A DNA stretch of 64,000 nt from Pseudoalteromonas luteoviolacea (GCF_000814765.1 NZ_JWIC01000004.1:868001-932000); one strand, 5' to 3'. Positions 45,820 through 55,240 are shown, numbered from the stretch's first letter. The notes: generated by a model not told the origin, from the sequence alone. A program made the numbers and translations.

Positions 45820-48120
45820 TCAATGTAGCCAAGCATAGCTAAATTTGGCAAAAAAGGTTTTATTGTCTTTGGTGATGTCGCTGAGGTCATCATCTTGATA
45901 GCCACTGTCTGAATAGCCGACAAATAGGACGGTTTCTGGATTGAGCTTATAGGCATATAAAAGTTGTGTACTGAGCTTTTTGTACTGGCTGTCGATCTCG
46001 TCTATATACTTTTGTTGATTACGTTCGATATCAAGGTTGATCACCGCTAAGCGTATGTAGCTGTTAATGCCAAACTGATAGGTGAATCTGGCATCAGATA
46101 AATTGGCCGTGTAGACATTATCGCCTTCATGCTCCAATCGCTCATAGGTGTGACGTAACTTGACTTCAAAGTGGCGGCCTAAATTGAAATCGAGCGTGGG
46201 CTTGATGATGTACCTTTGGCCTAAACGATTATTGGCAATGTCTAATTTATTACCGGTATTGAGTGTCAGGCCTGCGAAAACACCTGCTTTTGGTTTCATT
46301 TCTAAATACATCCACTGGAAGTTTTCAGTGAACATATCGGTATTGCCATCTATATTAAGGCGTGACTCGTCATGGCGTTGTCCAGTCCGCTTTCTATGAT
46401 CAAATCCAAATTGTATGGTGCTTTGCAGTGGACCTTCTACTCTGAAATTTGACTGCACTTCTTTTTCTAGCAATTCACCGTTTTCATTGTGGGTAATGTC
46501 CCAGTCACTGTACCAATTAGCTCGATTCCACCAATTGTTTTCATCCCCATACCAACGATATTCAAAGCCAGTAACAAACTTATTGAAATCTACTTGAGAT
46601 ACAAACCCCAAGTCTGCACGCATTGCTGCGTCATAGTTGCGATATGAACCAAACGCACGCCAGTGTTTTCGGTTGTGTTCGTAGCTGGCGTAATAACCAA
46701 CCCCGGTTTGTTCATCTTGATTTTGGATACGCAAAACACTTTCGTCGATGTCACATGTCTCAATAGGGTCGTCGTCACACAATTCATCTACAAAGTGTTG
46801 GTCATATTCGGTATTAGTCGCAATAGCCTGTAGTTTAATGGTGTCATGTTTGGTAGGACGATATTTGGTGTCGATACTGACTACCTTATTTTGATAATCC
46901 TCGCTTTGTCTCAATGTGCTTGTCACGCCCGCTGATAACTTATCGCCAGCGTCATAGCGGTACCTAAAGGCGGCATTTTCACTCTTTTGTTCTAACGATA
47001 CGATGCTAGACCCCAAGTTACCAGGTATGAGGACATGTGTTGCATCATCATTGGCGATGAAGCCTGCAAACGTATGACCACCCTGGCTGCTGGTGGCTTT
47101 GACACCATAGTCTGGTGCGGCAACATTTCGGGTGTGTACAAGATTTAAGTGAGAAGAAAAATAGTCACTGTTTTCCAAAAAGAAGGCACGTTTTTCTGGG
47201 AAGAATAAACTAAAACTATTATTGACGCTTAACTGGCCTGTGTCCGCTTCAACCTGAGAGAAATCTGGGTTGAGTGTGAGGTTGAATGTGGTATCTGGAG
47301 TGATTGCCCATTTAACATCTAAGCCAGGTTCATAATTGGTATCAGTGTCGAAATCCGGTATGTCAGCCCCATCAATGTCACGCGTTTGTGTCTGTGCAAT
47401 GGCGAGAGCTGGCGTGATAGTGAGGTTACTATTTTGTTTGGCACTTTCAAACCCACTGACTGCTGGCATTTGGCATATCCAACAACTATTGCTGTGGTCT
47501 AATTGCATATTCGAAATACGCAGTCGCTCACTTCTCGGTAAAAAGCGTAAAAATTCCATCGCCATTTCTTTGCGACCTGTCGAATCACTGAAGTTCAGAA
47601 CGCGTAAGGGAATTTTTACTTCTACTCGGTAGCCATCATCGGTGATATTTCCTTTGCTTGACCATATTCCATTCCAAGATGTGTTTTCGTTTTTTGTTAA
47701 CTCATTCTCAATTGAGTCCATTTGCACACCGAGCGGATTAATAAAAAATTGGTAGGCGTTTTGGCTGGTATTGAGTGAGTCAATTTTTATGCCTACGAGA
47801 TCATCATTCCAGATTTTATCTCTATCTCTGTAATGTGCTCGAATGTCACTAGGGTTGGTATCTAAAGCGATAAACGCAATAAATAAGGCATCGCCATTTT
47901 CGTATACCAATGCCTTGGTCTTGACTGGGCTTAGGGTGTTGTCGTAGGGCCATGATACGTTGTCTATCGTGATTTCTTTTGCTGATTGCCATACAGACTC
48001 ATTGAGCTGGCCATCAATAGACGCTTCTTGCGCGATGAATGGGATTTCAATTATTTGGGTGGATGCTGTTGCCTTTAATGACAAAAGCAGTGCACAAATA
48101 AGACTGGTACTTCTAAACAT
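45820..48120 (-). CDS. DUF5916 outer-membrane protein with CBM9-like N-terminal domain
   Basis: A 766-residue exported protein with a signal peptide (cleavage near ATAS|TQ). Residues ~25–215 form a CBM9-like beta domain (IDGQLNESVWQSAKEI, YENGDALFIAFIALD, NAYQFFINPLGVQMD, YRVEVKIPLRVL). The C-terminal ~500 residues are a beta-barrel-like DUF5916 region (FFPEKRAFFLENSDYF). Families with this layout are presumed outer-membrane proteins; their function is not established. Aromatic and acidic residues dominate the barrel part. Monocistronic. Confidence 0.85.
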   Translation of the reverse strand: MFRSTSLICALLLSLKATASTQIIEIPFIAQEASIDGQLNESVWQSAKEITIDNVSWPYDNTLSPVKTKALVYENGDALFIAFIALDTNPSDIRAHYRDRDKIWNDDLVGIKIDSLNTSQNAYQFFINPLGVQMDSIENELTKNENTSWNGIWSSKGNITDDGYRVEVKIPLRVLNFSDSTGRKEMAMEFLRFLPRSERLRISNMQLDHSNSCWICQMPAVSGFESAKQNSNLTITPALAIAQTQTRDIDGADIPDFDTDTNYEPGLDVKWAITPDTTFNLTLNPDFSQVEADTGQLSVNNSFSLFFPEKRAFFLENSDYFSSHLNLVHTRNVAAPDYGVKATSSQGGHTFAGFIANDDATHVLIPGNLGSSIVSLEQKSENAAFRYRYDAGDKLSAGVTSTLRQSEDYQNKVVSIDTKYRPTKHDTIKLQAIATNTEYDQHFVDELCDDDPIETCDIDESVLRIQNQDEQTGVGYYASYEHNRKHWRAFGSYRNYDAAMRADLGFVSQVDFNKFVTGFEYRWYGDENNWWNRANWYSDWDITHNENGELLEKEVQSNFRVEGPLQSTIQFGFDHRKRTGQRHDESRLNIDGNTDMFTENFQWMYLEMKPKAGVFAGLTLNTGNKLDIANNRLGQRYIIKPTLDFNLGRHFEVKLRHTYERLEHEGDNVYTANLSDARFTYQFGINSYIRLAVINLDIERNQQKYIDEIDSQYKKLSTQLLYAYKLNPETVLFVGYSDSGYQDDDLSDITKDNKTFFAKFSYAWLH

Positions 48121-48318
48121 GATAAGTCGTTTTTCGCAGGAACTTTAGGGTGTTAATTTAATAATAATAGTATAGAAGCAACAATTCATTCTCGTTGAAC
48201 TGCGTTAATATCAGGTGAAATTAGGTGAATAGGCTGAAGGTAAAGTATCGAATTTGTATACCTAAGAGGTAAAAACATGATAAAAAGGGCGTTAGTTTAA
48301 ATGTAAATCGAGCAAACT

Positions 48319-49467
48319 ATGTCTCTAATAATAAAACTCGTCGCCGGTATCCTTGGCGGTATCTTGGCAGGTTTGTACTTGCCTTTAGGTCTGACTGAGC
48401 TGCTTTACACAGCGAAAGTAATCATAGGCCAACTGATCAGCTTTACTATTCCTCTGATTATCTTATTCTTTATTGCATCGGGTATTGCCGGTTTGCCTAA
48501 AACATCAGGTCACCTTTTAGGTAAGACGGTTGGCTTTGCGTACAGTTCAACGGTGATTGCTGGCACGCTTGCTGTGTTATTGGTTTTATTTGCGACAGGC
48601 TTTTTTGAAGGCAGTATCGCTTATGAAGCGGCAAAAGGCGCAGAGTTAAAAGGGTATATCCAACTTGAGATCCCACCAATCATGAGTGTGATGACGGCTT
48701 TGGCCGCTGCATTTATTTTTGGTATTGGTATTAGCCAGCTTAATCTACTTCAACTTAAAGATGTAGTCGATCAGGGTAGAGACGTGATCGATGCGCTGCT
48801 TGCAAAAGTCATTATTCCTGCGCTGCCATTTTATATTGCGGGTGTTTTTGCTGAAATGGCTGTTGCTGGCACGGTTGTTGATACGCTAAGTACATTTGGC
48901 GTGGTATTAATCGCAGCGGTAGGTATGCATTGGTTATGGTTAACAACCTTGTTTATTGTTACAGGGCTTATGCTTAAACGCAGCCCATTAGAACTCGTTA
49001 AAAATATGCTACCTGCTTATTTTACGGCAATTGGTACCATGTCTAGTGCTGCGACTATTCCAGTCTCTTTGAGAGCCAGTAAAGCAAATGGTGTTTCAGA
49101 AGAAGTTGCAAACTTTTCTGTTCCTTTATGTGCTACAATTCATTTATCCGGTTCGACGATAACAATCGTGACCTGTGCCATGGCGGTTATGTTCTTATCA
49201 CCAACGATGGCGATACCGTCTTTGCTGGAAATGTTACCATTTATCTTTATGTTAGGCATTGTGATGATTGCCGCGCCAGGCGCACCTGGTGGTGCGGTTA
49301 TGTCTGCATTAGGCTTATTAACGTCGATGCTTGGTTTCGATGAAAGTGCAATTGCCCTGATGATTGCACTGTATCTTGCACAAGATAGTTTCGGTACAGC
49401 ATGTAATGTCACAGGTGATGGTGTGATTGCATTGTGGGTAAACCGATTCTCTGAAAAAGGAGAATAA
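48319..49467 (+). CDS. Dicarboxylate/amino acid:cation symporter (DAACS)
   Basis: A 382-residue inner-membrane symporter of the glutamate/dicarboxylate family with eight main hydrophobic segments plus two hairpin loops. Family motifs: FTIPLIILFFIASGIAGLP, the serine-rich MSSAATIPVSLRAS hairpin, and the substrate-site region around IHLSGSTITIV and QDSFGTACNVTGDG. Slightly shorter than GltP (~430). Substrate probably an acidic amino acid or dicarboxylate with Na+ or H+; not certain. Confidence 0.9.
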   Translation: MSLIIKLVAGILGGILAGLYLPLGLTELLYTAKVIIGQLISFTIPLIILFFIASGIAGLPKTSGHLLGKTVGFAYSSTVIAGTLAVLLVLFATGFFEGSIAYEAAKGAELKGYIQLEIPPIMSVMTALAAAFIFGIGISQLNLLQLKDVVDQGRDVIDALLAKVIIPALPFYIAGVFAEMAVAGTVVDTLSTFGVVLIAAVGMHWLWLTTLFIVTGLMLKRSPLELVKNMLPAYFTAIGTMSSAATIPVSLRASKANGVSEEVANFSVPLCATIHLSGSTITIVTCAMAVMFLSPTMAIPSLLEMLPFIFMLGIVMIAAPGAPGGAVMSALGLLTSMLGFDESAIALMIALYLAQDSFGTACNVTGDGVIALWVNRFSEKGE

Positions 49468-49604
49468 GTCATAAAACCTAGTAATATAGTCGTATATTGC
49501 TAGGTTGGTGTGATGTAACTGATTATGCTTTGTGAAATTATATGTTAATCTCGCAAAGCAAATCGAATAGATTTTTTACCAAGGGCTAGCGTGAGGATGT
49601 TCCA

Positions 49605-50255
49605 TTGATTAACGTACTTTTAGTTGATGATCATGAACTTGTAAGGACTGGGATCAAACGCATTTTAGATGATGTGCGAGGTTTCAAGGTGGTCGGAGAG
49701 GCTAAAACTGGGGAAGAGGCGGTTACTTTTTGCCGTCAGAGTGAACCTGATATCGTATTAATGGACATGAATATGCCGGGGATCGGTGGGTTGGAAGCAA
49801 CTAAAAAGATCTGTCGGTACTGCCCTGATGTTAAAGTTATTGTATTGACTGTGCACTGTGAAGATCCGTTTCCAAGTAAAGTGATGCAAATTGGGGCGCA
49901 TGGTTATTTAACGAAAAGTGCCGGACCTGATGAGATGATCAACGCCATCCGTTCAGTGAATTCGGGCCAGCGATATATCGCGCCAGAGATAGCGCAGCAA
50001 ATCGCTTTGGCACAGTTCAGTGGCAAAGTTGATGAAAACCCTTTTCAATCATTGTCTGATCGTGAACTGCAAATCATGCTTATGATCACCAAAGGTGAAA
50101 AGGCACAAGATATTGCCGAGAGACTCAATTTAAGCTCTAAGACGGTGAATAGCTATAGATACAGAATGTTCGAAAAATTGGATGTAAGCGGTGATGTTGA
50201 ACTGACTCACTTAGCGATTCGTCATAAAATGATTGATATTGATAGTTCTCGTTAA
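49605..50255 (+). CDS. uvrY: Response regulator UvrY (GacA)
   Basis: A 216-residue NarL/LuxR-type regulator. Receiver with acidic pair DD at 8–9, phospho-acceptor Asp54 in VLMDMNMPG, a Thr in VLTVH and Lys in YLTKSAG. HTH of the LuxR type at ~148–205 (LSDRELQIMLMITKG, LNLSSKTVNSYRYRMFEKL). Partner of the BarA kinase in enterics, driving the Csr small RNAs; barA is not in the window. Starts at TTG 49605, eight bases after GAGG. uvrC follows 15 bases after the stop. Confidence 0.95.
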   Translation: MINVLLVDDHELVRTGIKRILDDVRGFKVVGEAKTGEEAVTFCRQSEPDIVLMDMNMPGIGGLEATKKICRYCPDVKVIVLTVHCEDPFPSKVMQIGAHGYLTKSAGPDEMINAIRSVNSGQRYIAPEIAQQIALAQFSGKVDENPFQSLSDRELQIMLMITKGEKAQDIAERLNLSSKTVNSYRYRMFEKLDVSGDVELTHLAIRHKMIDIDSSR

Positions 50256-50270
50256 TCAAAATCCAATTTA

Positions 50271-52094
50271 ATGGCTGAATTTGACCACAAATCGTTTTTA
50301 AAAACGTTATCCACAGAGCCTGGTGTTTATCGTATGTATGATAAAGAACACCAGGTAATATATGTCGGTAAAGCTAAAAACTTAAAAAAAAGAGTAAGTA
50401 GTTACTTCCGTTCAAATATCCCTGATAGTAAAACACGCGTTCTGGTAAGCAATATTTTTAATATTGAAGTCACACTGACTAATACAGAAACAGAAGCGTT
50501 GTTATTAGAAAATAACCTAATCAAGAAGTATCAGCCTCGTTATAATATATTGCTTCGTGACGACAAGTCTTATCCCTATATTTTATTGACAGCGCACAAG
50601 CACCCTAGAATTGCTTTCCATCGCGGTGCCCGCAAGCAAAAAGGGGAGTATTATGGGCCTTTCCCAAGTAGTGCTGCGGTCTCAGAAAGCTTACGTTTAA
50701 TGCAAAAAATCTTCCCAGTTCGTCAATGTGAAGATGCATATTATCGTGCTCGTAGCCGTCCATGTTTACAGTATCAGTTGAAGCGGTGCTCAGCCCCCTG
50801 TGTTGACAAGGTTACTCAGAGTGAATATGCCGAGCAAGTTGAACTGGTAAGGCAATTTTTAAGTGGTAAGTCTCACCTTGTAATAGAAGCGCTGGTGGCA
50901 AAAATGGAAAGTGCCAGTATGGCATTAAACTTTGAGGCTGCTGCAAAATTCCGAGATCAAATAGCGCTTTTAAGGCAAATGCAGGAGCAACAATCTGTGG
51001 CGGGAAACTTCGCCGAGATGGATGTGATTGGCTTTGCTCAGCGTAATGGCTTGTGTGCAATACATATGCTGATGATCCGCGATCATAAAATTTTGGGAAG
51101 TAAAACGTATTTTCCAAAAGTGCCAAAAGATTCCACCGAAGATGAGATTTTGACCTCATTTGTCGGTCAATACTATGTGTCTAATGGCTCAAATGCGCGT
51201 ATAGCGAATGACATTGTTTTACCATTTGAACTTGCTGAACAAAAGGAGCTCACAGAGGCACTGACTCAATTGGCACAACGCAAAGTTTATGTTCGTTCAA
51301 ATGTAAGAGCGGAACGAGCCAATTATTTAGCGCTGGCAACGAAAAATGCACTGAACAGCATCATGGTTAAACAGAGTGCACAAGATGCAGTCAGTAAACG
51401 ATATGCGCTATTGAAAGAGGCGGTTGGACTCGTTGATATACAGCGCATGGAATGCTTCGATATCAGTCATACTATGGGTGAAAATACGGTGGCATCATGT
51501 GTTGTTTTTGACGCCCAAGGCCCCAATACTAAAGAATATCGTCGCTACAATGTAACTGGGATCACACCTGGTGACGACTATGCGGCCATGGATTTTGCAC
51601 TTCATAAGCGCTATTCGAAGGTGGCCGATGAGTCCAAAGTGCCGGATATTATTTTTATTGATGGTGGTAAAGGGCAGTTAGCACGAGCTGAAGCATTTTT
51701 TGAAAATTGGAAATTAGATAAGATGCCCATGCTCATTGGTGTTGCTAAGGGCACCAGCCGCAAACCAGGGCTGGAAACGCTATTATTCGATGGTGGTCGC
51801 AAAACCATTAATCTGGAAAGTGATTCACCGGCATTGCATTTGATACAGCATATTCGAGATGAGTCGCATCGTTTTGCCATTGCTGGACACAGAAATAAGC
51901 GGCAGAAACAGCGAACTCAGTCAGTGTTAGAGGAAATAGGCGGTGTAGGGAATAAGCGGCGCCAGGCTCTATTAAAGTATTTAGGAGGGTTACAAGGCGT
52001 TAAATCCGCAAATATACAACAATTGGGGCAAGTGCCTGGGATCAGTCCGCAGTTGGCTGAAAAGATATTTAACCATTTGCATGACAAAGCTTGA
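50271..52094 (+). CDS. uvrC: Excinuclease ABC subunit C
   Basis: A 607-residue nuclease of nucleotide excision repair, making both incisions. GIY-YIG domain (~14–95: EPGVYRMYDKEHQVIYVGKA), Cys cluster, UVR motif (~200–235), RNase-H-like 5' nuclease domain (~385–540: MECFDISHTMGE, FIDGGKGQL), and helix-hairpin-helix pair at the C-terminus. Gene order uvrY-uvrC-pgsA is the same as in E. coli. Confidence 0.97.
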   Translation: MAEFDHKSFLKTLSTEPGVYRMYDKEHQVIYVGKAKNLKKRVSSYFRSNIPDSKTRVLVSNIFNIEVTLTNTETEALLLENNLIKKYQPRYNILLRDDKSYPYILLTAHKHPRIAFHRGARKQKGEYYGPFPSSAAVSESLRLMQKIFPVRQCEDAYYRARSRPCLQYQLKRCSAPCVDKVTQSEYAEQVELVRQFLSGKSHLVIEALVAKMESASMALNFEAAAKFRDQIALLRQMQEQQSVAGNFAEMDVIGFAQRNGLCAIHMLMIRDHKILGSKTYFPKVPKDSTEDEILTSFVGQYYVSNGSNARIANDIVLPFELAEQKELTEALTQLAQRKVYVRSNVRAERANYLALATKNALNSIMVKQSAQDAVSKRYALLKEAVGLVDIQRMECFDISHTMGENTVASCVVFDAQGPNTKEYRRYNVTGITPGDDYAAMDFALHKRYSKVADESKVPDIIFIDGGKGQLARAEAFFENWKLDKMPMLIGVAKGTSRKPGLETLLFDGGRKTINLESDSPALHLIQHIRDESHRFAIAGHRNKRQKQRTQSVLEEIGGVGNKRRQALLKYLGGLQGVKSANIQQLGQVPGISPQLAEKIFNHLHDKA

Positions 52095-52136
52095 TACTTC
52101 ATGCGAACATATAGAAAAAGAATTCTTTAAGTAGTT

Positions 52137-52682
52137 ATGTGGAATATTCCAAACACGTTAACAACATTTAGGTTGTTCCTTATCCCTGTCTTTGCGGTGG
52201 TATTTTATTTGCCTTATTCATGGGCGTTTTTTGCTGCGGCATTTATTTTTTGGTTAGCATCTGTAACCGATATTCTGGATGGTTATCTGGCTCGTAAATT
52301 AAACCAATCTACGCCTTTTGGCGCATTTCTCGATCCTGTTGCTGATAAAGTGATGGTGAGTGTTGCATTGGTTATGATTGCTGCTCATTATCAAAATGTG
52401 TGGATCACATTTGCAGCGGTTGTAATTATTAGTCGTGAAATTGTTATTTCGGCGCTCAGGGAGTGGATGGCAGGTATCGGTAAAAGAGCCAGTGTAGCAG
52501 TCTCCTCTTTGGGTAAATTCAAAACTGCGGCTCAGATGCTGGCGATCATTGGTCTTATTTGGCAGTTTTCCCCTTGGATGTTGATGTTGAGTTATATCTT
52601 ATTGGCGACTGCGACGGTGTTAACGATCGTTTCTATGTTGCAGTATTTGATTGCGGCAAAAGGTGAATTGCTCAAATCTTGA
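52137..52682 (+). CDS. pgsA: CDP-diacylglycerol–glycerol-3-phosphate 3-phosphatidyltransferase
   Basis: A 181-residue inner-membrane enzyme for phosphatidylglycerol synthesis. N-terminal NIPNTLTTFRLFLIPVF; the CDP-alcohol phosphotransferase signature is complete at ~53–79 (DILDGYLARKLNQSTPFGAF then LDPVADK). Four to five membrane segments. The ribosome site is weak. Confidence 0.96.
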   Translation: MWNIPNTLTTFRLFLIPVFAVVFYLPYSWAFFAAAFIFWLASVTDILDGYLARKLNQSTPFGAFLDPVADKVMVSVALVMIAAHYQNVWITFAAVVIISREIVISALREWMAGIGKRASVAVSSLGKFKTAAQMLAIIGLIWQFSPWMLMLSYILLATATVLTIVSMLQYLIAAKGELLKS

Positions 52683-52753
52683 TTGATATTGAGCAATTAC
52701 AGTACGGTTTAGATAAAAAATAAGCAAACAGTTAAAAACATTCATTTTTTATA

Positions 52754-52788
52754 TTGACGCAATCAAGAAGTTCTGTAGAATGCGTCCG
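52754..52788 (+). promoter_or_regulatory. Stable-RNA promoter of the tRNA array
   Basis: −35 TTGACG (52754–52759), 16-base spacer, −10 TAGAAT (52776–52781), then the GC-rich discriminator GCGTCCG. Such discriminators are typical of stringently controlled tRNA and rRNA promoters. Confidence 0.75.
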
Positions 52789-52855
52789 TGTTGAGAGACA
52801 ACAGTCATCAAAACGAAATGTAAATAAAGCAATGCAAGTTGCCCAAGTTTATGTT

Positions 52856-52931
52856 GCGAGTATAGCTCAGCTGGTAGAGCGCGACCTTGCCAAGGTCGAG
52901 GTCACGAGTTCGAACCTCGTTACTCGCTCCA
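52856..52931 (+). tRNA. tRNA-Gly (GCC), copy 1
   Basis: 76 nt, acceptor GCGAGTA/TACTCGC, anticodon loop TTGCCAA, encoded CCA. Corresponds to E. coli glyW by position. Confidence 0.97.
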
Positions 52932-52951
52932 AATTTTGATGCTGAATTGAC

Positions 52952-53025
52952 GGCGGAATGGCAGAGTGGCCATGCAGCGGATTGCAAATCCGTCTACCTC
53001 GGTTCGACTCCGGGTTCCGCCTCCA
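52952..53025 (+). tRNA. tRNA-Cys (GCA), copy 1
   Basis: 74 nt, acceptor GGCGGAA/TTCCGCC, anticodon loop TTGCAAA, encoded CCA. Corresponds to E. coli cysT by position. Confidence 0.97.
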
Positions 53026-53062
53026 TTTTCTCAATATAATCCACATGCGAAAGCAACCCGAT

Positions 53063-53149
53063 GCCCGGGTGGTGGAATTGGTAGACACAAGGGATTTAAA
53101 ATCCCTCGCTGGTAACAGCGTGCCGGTTCAAGTCCGGCCCCGGGCACCA
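53063..53149 (+). tRNA. tRNA-Leu (TAA), copy 1
   Basis: 87 nt, class II with long variable arm, acceptor GCCCGGG/CCCGGGC, anticodon loop TTTAAAA, encoded CCA. Corresponds to E. coli leuZ by position. Confidence 0.97.
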
Positions 53150-53157
53150 TTTATTGT

Positions 53158-53233
53158 GCGAGTATAGCTCAGCTGGTAGAGCGCGACCTTGCCAAGGTCG
53201 AGGTCACGAGTTCGAACCTCGTTACTCGCTCCA
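53158..53233 (+). tRNA. tRNA-Gly (GCC), copy 2
   Basis: Identical by eye to copy 1, eight bases after the preceding tRNA-Leu. Confidence 0.97.
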
Positions 53234-53268
53234 ACTTTACTTAAAGGTTGGCTTTTGCAAAACCCGAT

Positions 53269-53355
53269 GCCCGGGTGGTGGAATTGGTAGACACAAGGGA
53301 TTTAAAATCCCTCGCTGGTAACAGCGTGCCGGTTCAAGTCCGGCCCCGGGCACCA
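53269..53355 (+). tRNA. tRNA-Leu (TAA), copy 2
   Basis: Identical by eye to copy 1. No tRNA-Cys lies between it and the preceding tRNA-Gly. The flank CCGAT before the gene is shared with the other copies. Confidence 0.97.
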
Positions 53356-53374
53356 CTTATTTATAAGTGAATAT

Positions 53375-53450
53375 GCGAGTATAGCTCAGCTGGTAGAGCG
53401 CGACCTTGCCAAGGTCGAGGTCACGAGTTCGAACCTCGTTACTCGCTCCA
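53375..53450 (+). tRNA. tRNA-Gly (GCC), copy 3
   Basis: Identical by eye to copies 1 and 2. The spacer before it contains a CACTTAT/ATAAGTG hairpin. Confidence 0.97.
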
Positions 53451-53465
53451 ACTCTTATAGAGTTT

Positions 53466-53539
53466 GGCGGAATGGCAGAGTGGCCATGCAGCGGATTGCA
53501 AATCCGTCTACCTCGGTTCGACTCCGGGTTCCGCCTCCA
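53466..53539 (+). tRNA. tRNA-Cys (GCA), copy 2
   Basis: Identical by eye to copy 1. Confidence 0.97.
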
Positions 53540-53576
53540 TTTACTTCCACAGTTTCTACACACGTAGACATCCGAT

Positions 53577-53663
53577 GCCCGGGTGGTGGAATTGGTAGAC
53601 ACAAGGGATTTAAAATCCCTCGCTGGTAACAGCGTGCCGGTTCAAGTCCGGCCCCGGGCACCA
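53577..53663 (+). tRNA. tRNA-Leu (TAA), copy 3
   Basis: Identical by eye to copies 1 and 2. It is the last gene of the array, and accessory-looking DNA begins after its CCA end. Confidence 0.97.
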
Positions 53664-53912
53664 TTTAAAAGATTATCTCCCACTTACATTTATTTCATTT
53701 CATATTTTTATATTTTTTATGAAAGTATTAATATGTTATGTGTAAGTTGAGTGTCGATTAGCGTAAATGAACGCTAAATAGCGATAGGGGACACCAGAGT
53801 GGGTTATGTGAATAATCAACGGGTGAGACCCGCTGATCCGTTAATTCACAGCCAGTAGAATTACATAAATAATTTGAGTCAGTATTTGCACTTCGTTGCC
53901 AAACAATCCCTT
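53664..53912. other. Structured spacer after the tRNA array
   Basis: No gene. It holds a TTAGCG/CGCTAA hairpin (53758–53777) and a longer broken helix at 53807–53850 (outer TGTGAAT/ATTCACA, inner CGGGT GAG ACCCG). A GGCAACGAA inverted repeat spans the end of the next gene (about 53893–53929). No T-rich terminator directly follows the tRNAs. Function unknown. Confidence 0.45.
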
Positions 53913-54479
53913 TTAGTTAGGCAACGAAAAGAACTCCAGCATTAATTTAAAATGGCCTGAGCCAAAGTACTCGCTAGAGATGATCTTGCCGTGCCCACTT
54001 ACACAGTCACCTTCATACGAGTGTACGAGCTCACCTTCCATAACAACTTGTCTTCGATTTTTTGCCCAATAGATCCGGATCCCTTGCTTGGTACCCCTGA
54101 ATGTATCAAAGTAATCATTGAACTCACGTTCTTTACCTTTTAACGGATTAAGCTCGAAGTCAACTTCTTCGCTCAGCTCTTGCCCATAAGAACTGAACAC
54201 GGCAAGTTGAAATGTATCATTGATAATTGTATCGAAATCCCACCAGGGTTTGTCTGAGGACGTTAAATCCGGACTCGCCGCTAATAGTGGCACTTCAAAA
54301 TCGAGTACTTCACAAACCTGCTCCGCAGATTTATGCTGGTTGTAGATCCGCTCAATAATTACGATTTCCTGAGGAGTAAGTGCATGATCTTCCTCGTGCT
54401 CAAACTCCGTAATTGATTTGGCAATGAGGTGATCTTCAAGCGACTCTAAAACCTTGTCTGTGATCTTAACCTTATTCAT
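53913..54479 (-). CDS. Unknown 188-residue protein linked to the sigma-like gene
   Basis: Acidic cytosolic protein without signal or membrane segments. The N-terminal ~65 residues are helical (KVLESLEDHLIAKSITEFEH, then LTPQEIVIIERIY); the C-terminal part is beta-rich (TKQGIRIYWAKNRRQVVMEG). I do not recognise the family. Its start overlaps the stop of the sigma-like gene by four bases, so the two are translationally coupled. This is a frequent position for anti-sigma factors or partners; that role is only a guess. Confidence 0.72.
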   Translation of the reverse strand: MNKVKITDKVLESLEDHLIAKSITEFEHEEDHALTPQEIVIIERIYNQHKSAEQVCEVLDFEVPLLAASPDLTSSDKPWWDFDTIINDTFQLAVFSSYGQELSEEVDFELNPLKGKEREFNDYFDTFRGTKQGIRIYWAKNRRQVVMEGELVHSYEGDCVSGHGKIISSEYFGSGHFKLMLEFFSLPN

Positions 54480-55240
54480 ACTGATATCGTCTCATTTATT
54501 TTATTGCTGTGAGTGAGAAAGTATATGTCGAAGTCTGTTTGCGGGTTATTTCCTATTTCGAGGTTTAATCCAGATTCTTCGACGCGTTTTGATAATTTAT
54601 TTACAAACCTAGATATATAGGTTATTGCGGCATTACCCTTAAAACCATGCCGTTCACCCAACTGCTTTTGAGTGAGAGTATTTTGTCGAAAAGAGAGTGA
54701 AAAAAAGTCGTAAAACAGCGCTTGCTTCTGTTTGTCTTCTTCTTGTGCAATTGTTTCAAGCAATAAATTTATGAATAGACGCGCATTTTTGTCCATTTTA
54801 GTAACCTGATCGGGTGATGGCTGATCACTTGGCATCAATTCATATATGTTGCTAGGTGCGCCTTCTGACGCACTATTACTCTCATACAGGTGCACAATTT
54901 GTACAGAACGCCCTTCATCAGGCGCTTTGGCTTGCTCTGAAGCTGATTTTCTTCTGTACGTCACGTTACTACCCATGTCTAAATAGACGCTTTCAAATGC
55001 TTTATATGTATAAGCTTTTAAAACATGATTAAAATCGTTTTGCGCATTAAGCTTTTGAGTCTCTTTCTCACTCTCTAGGTTATCGCTAGTTTCTTGCTTA
55101 GTCGCTTTTATCACTTTTAACAATGTCTCTTGAACAAGTGCTTCGGTGTCAATTCTGTGATCAGTAATCGACTTTTTGCGAAGTAAAAATTTAATAAATT
55201 TATACGCTTCTTGTACGGCTTGTTTGTTATCAAACCACAT
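54476..55240 (-). CDS. Sigma-70-family-like RNA polymerase sigma factor (ECF type)
   Basis: A 254-residue protein. Residues ~8–98 resemble sigma region 2 (AYKFIKFLLRK, DTEALVQETLLKVIKATK, then a helix ending in YRRKS). Residues ~153–222 resemble region 4 with a helix-turn-helix (LTQKQLGERHGFKGNAAITY). The linker between them is long and acidic, unlike the shortest ECF sigmas. GGGGG lies five bases before the ATG, and an own −10 (TATAAT, near 55360 on the minus strand) is visible upstream. It is flanked by the STAND gene and an overlapping unknown gene. The sigma call is by pattern and moderately certain. Confidence 0.65.
   Translation of the reverse strand: MWFDNKQAVQEAYKFIKFLLRKKSITDHRIDTEALVQETLLKVIKATKQETSDNLESEKETQKLNAQNDFNHVLKAYTYKAFESVYLDMGSNVTYRRKSASEQAKAPDEGRSVQIVHLYESNSASEGAPSNIYELMPSDQPSPDQVTKMDKNARLFINLLLETIAQEEDKQKQALFYDFFSLSFRQNTLTQKQLGERHGFKGNAAITYISRFVNKLSKRVEESGLNLEIGNNPQTDFDIYFLTHSNKINETISV

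Noticed and set aside
52856..53663. Regularly spaced repeats resembling a CRISPR array
   Set aside because: The repeats are complete tRNA genes with cloverleaf structure and CCA ends.
54476..55240. FecI-type sigma factor for iron transport
   Set aside because: No FecR-like gene or TonB receptor is adjacent and the linker is much longer than in FecI.
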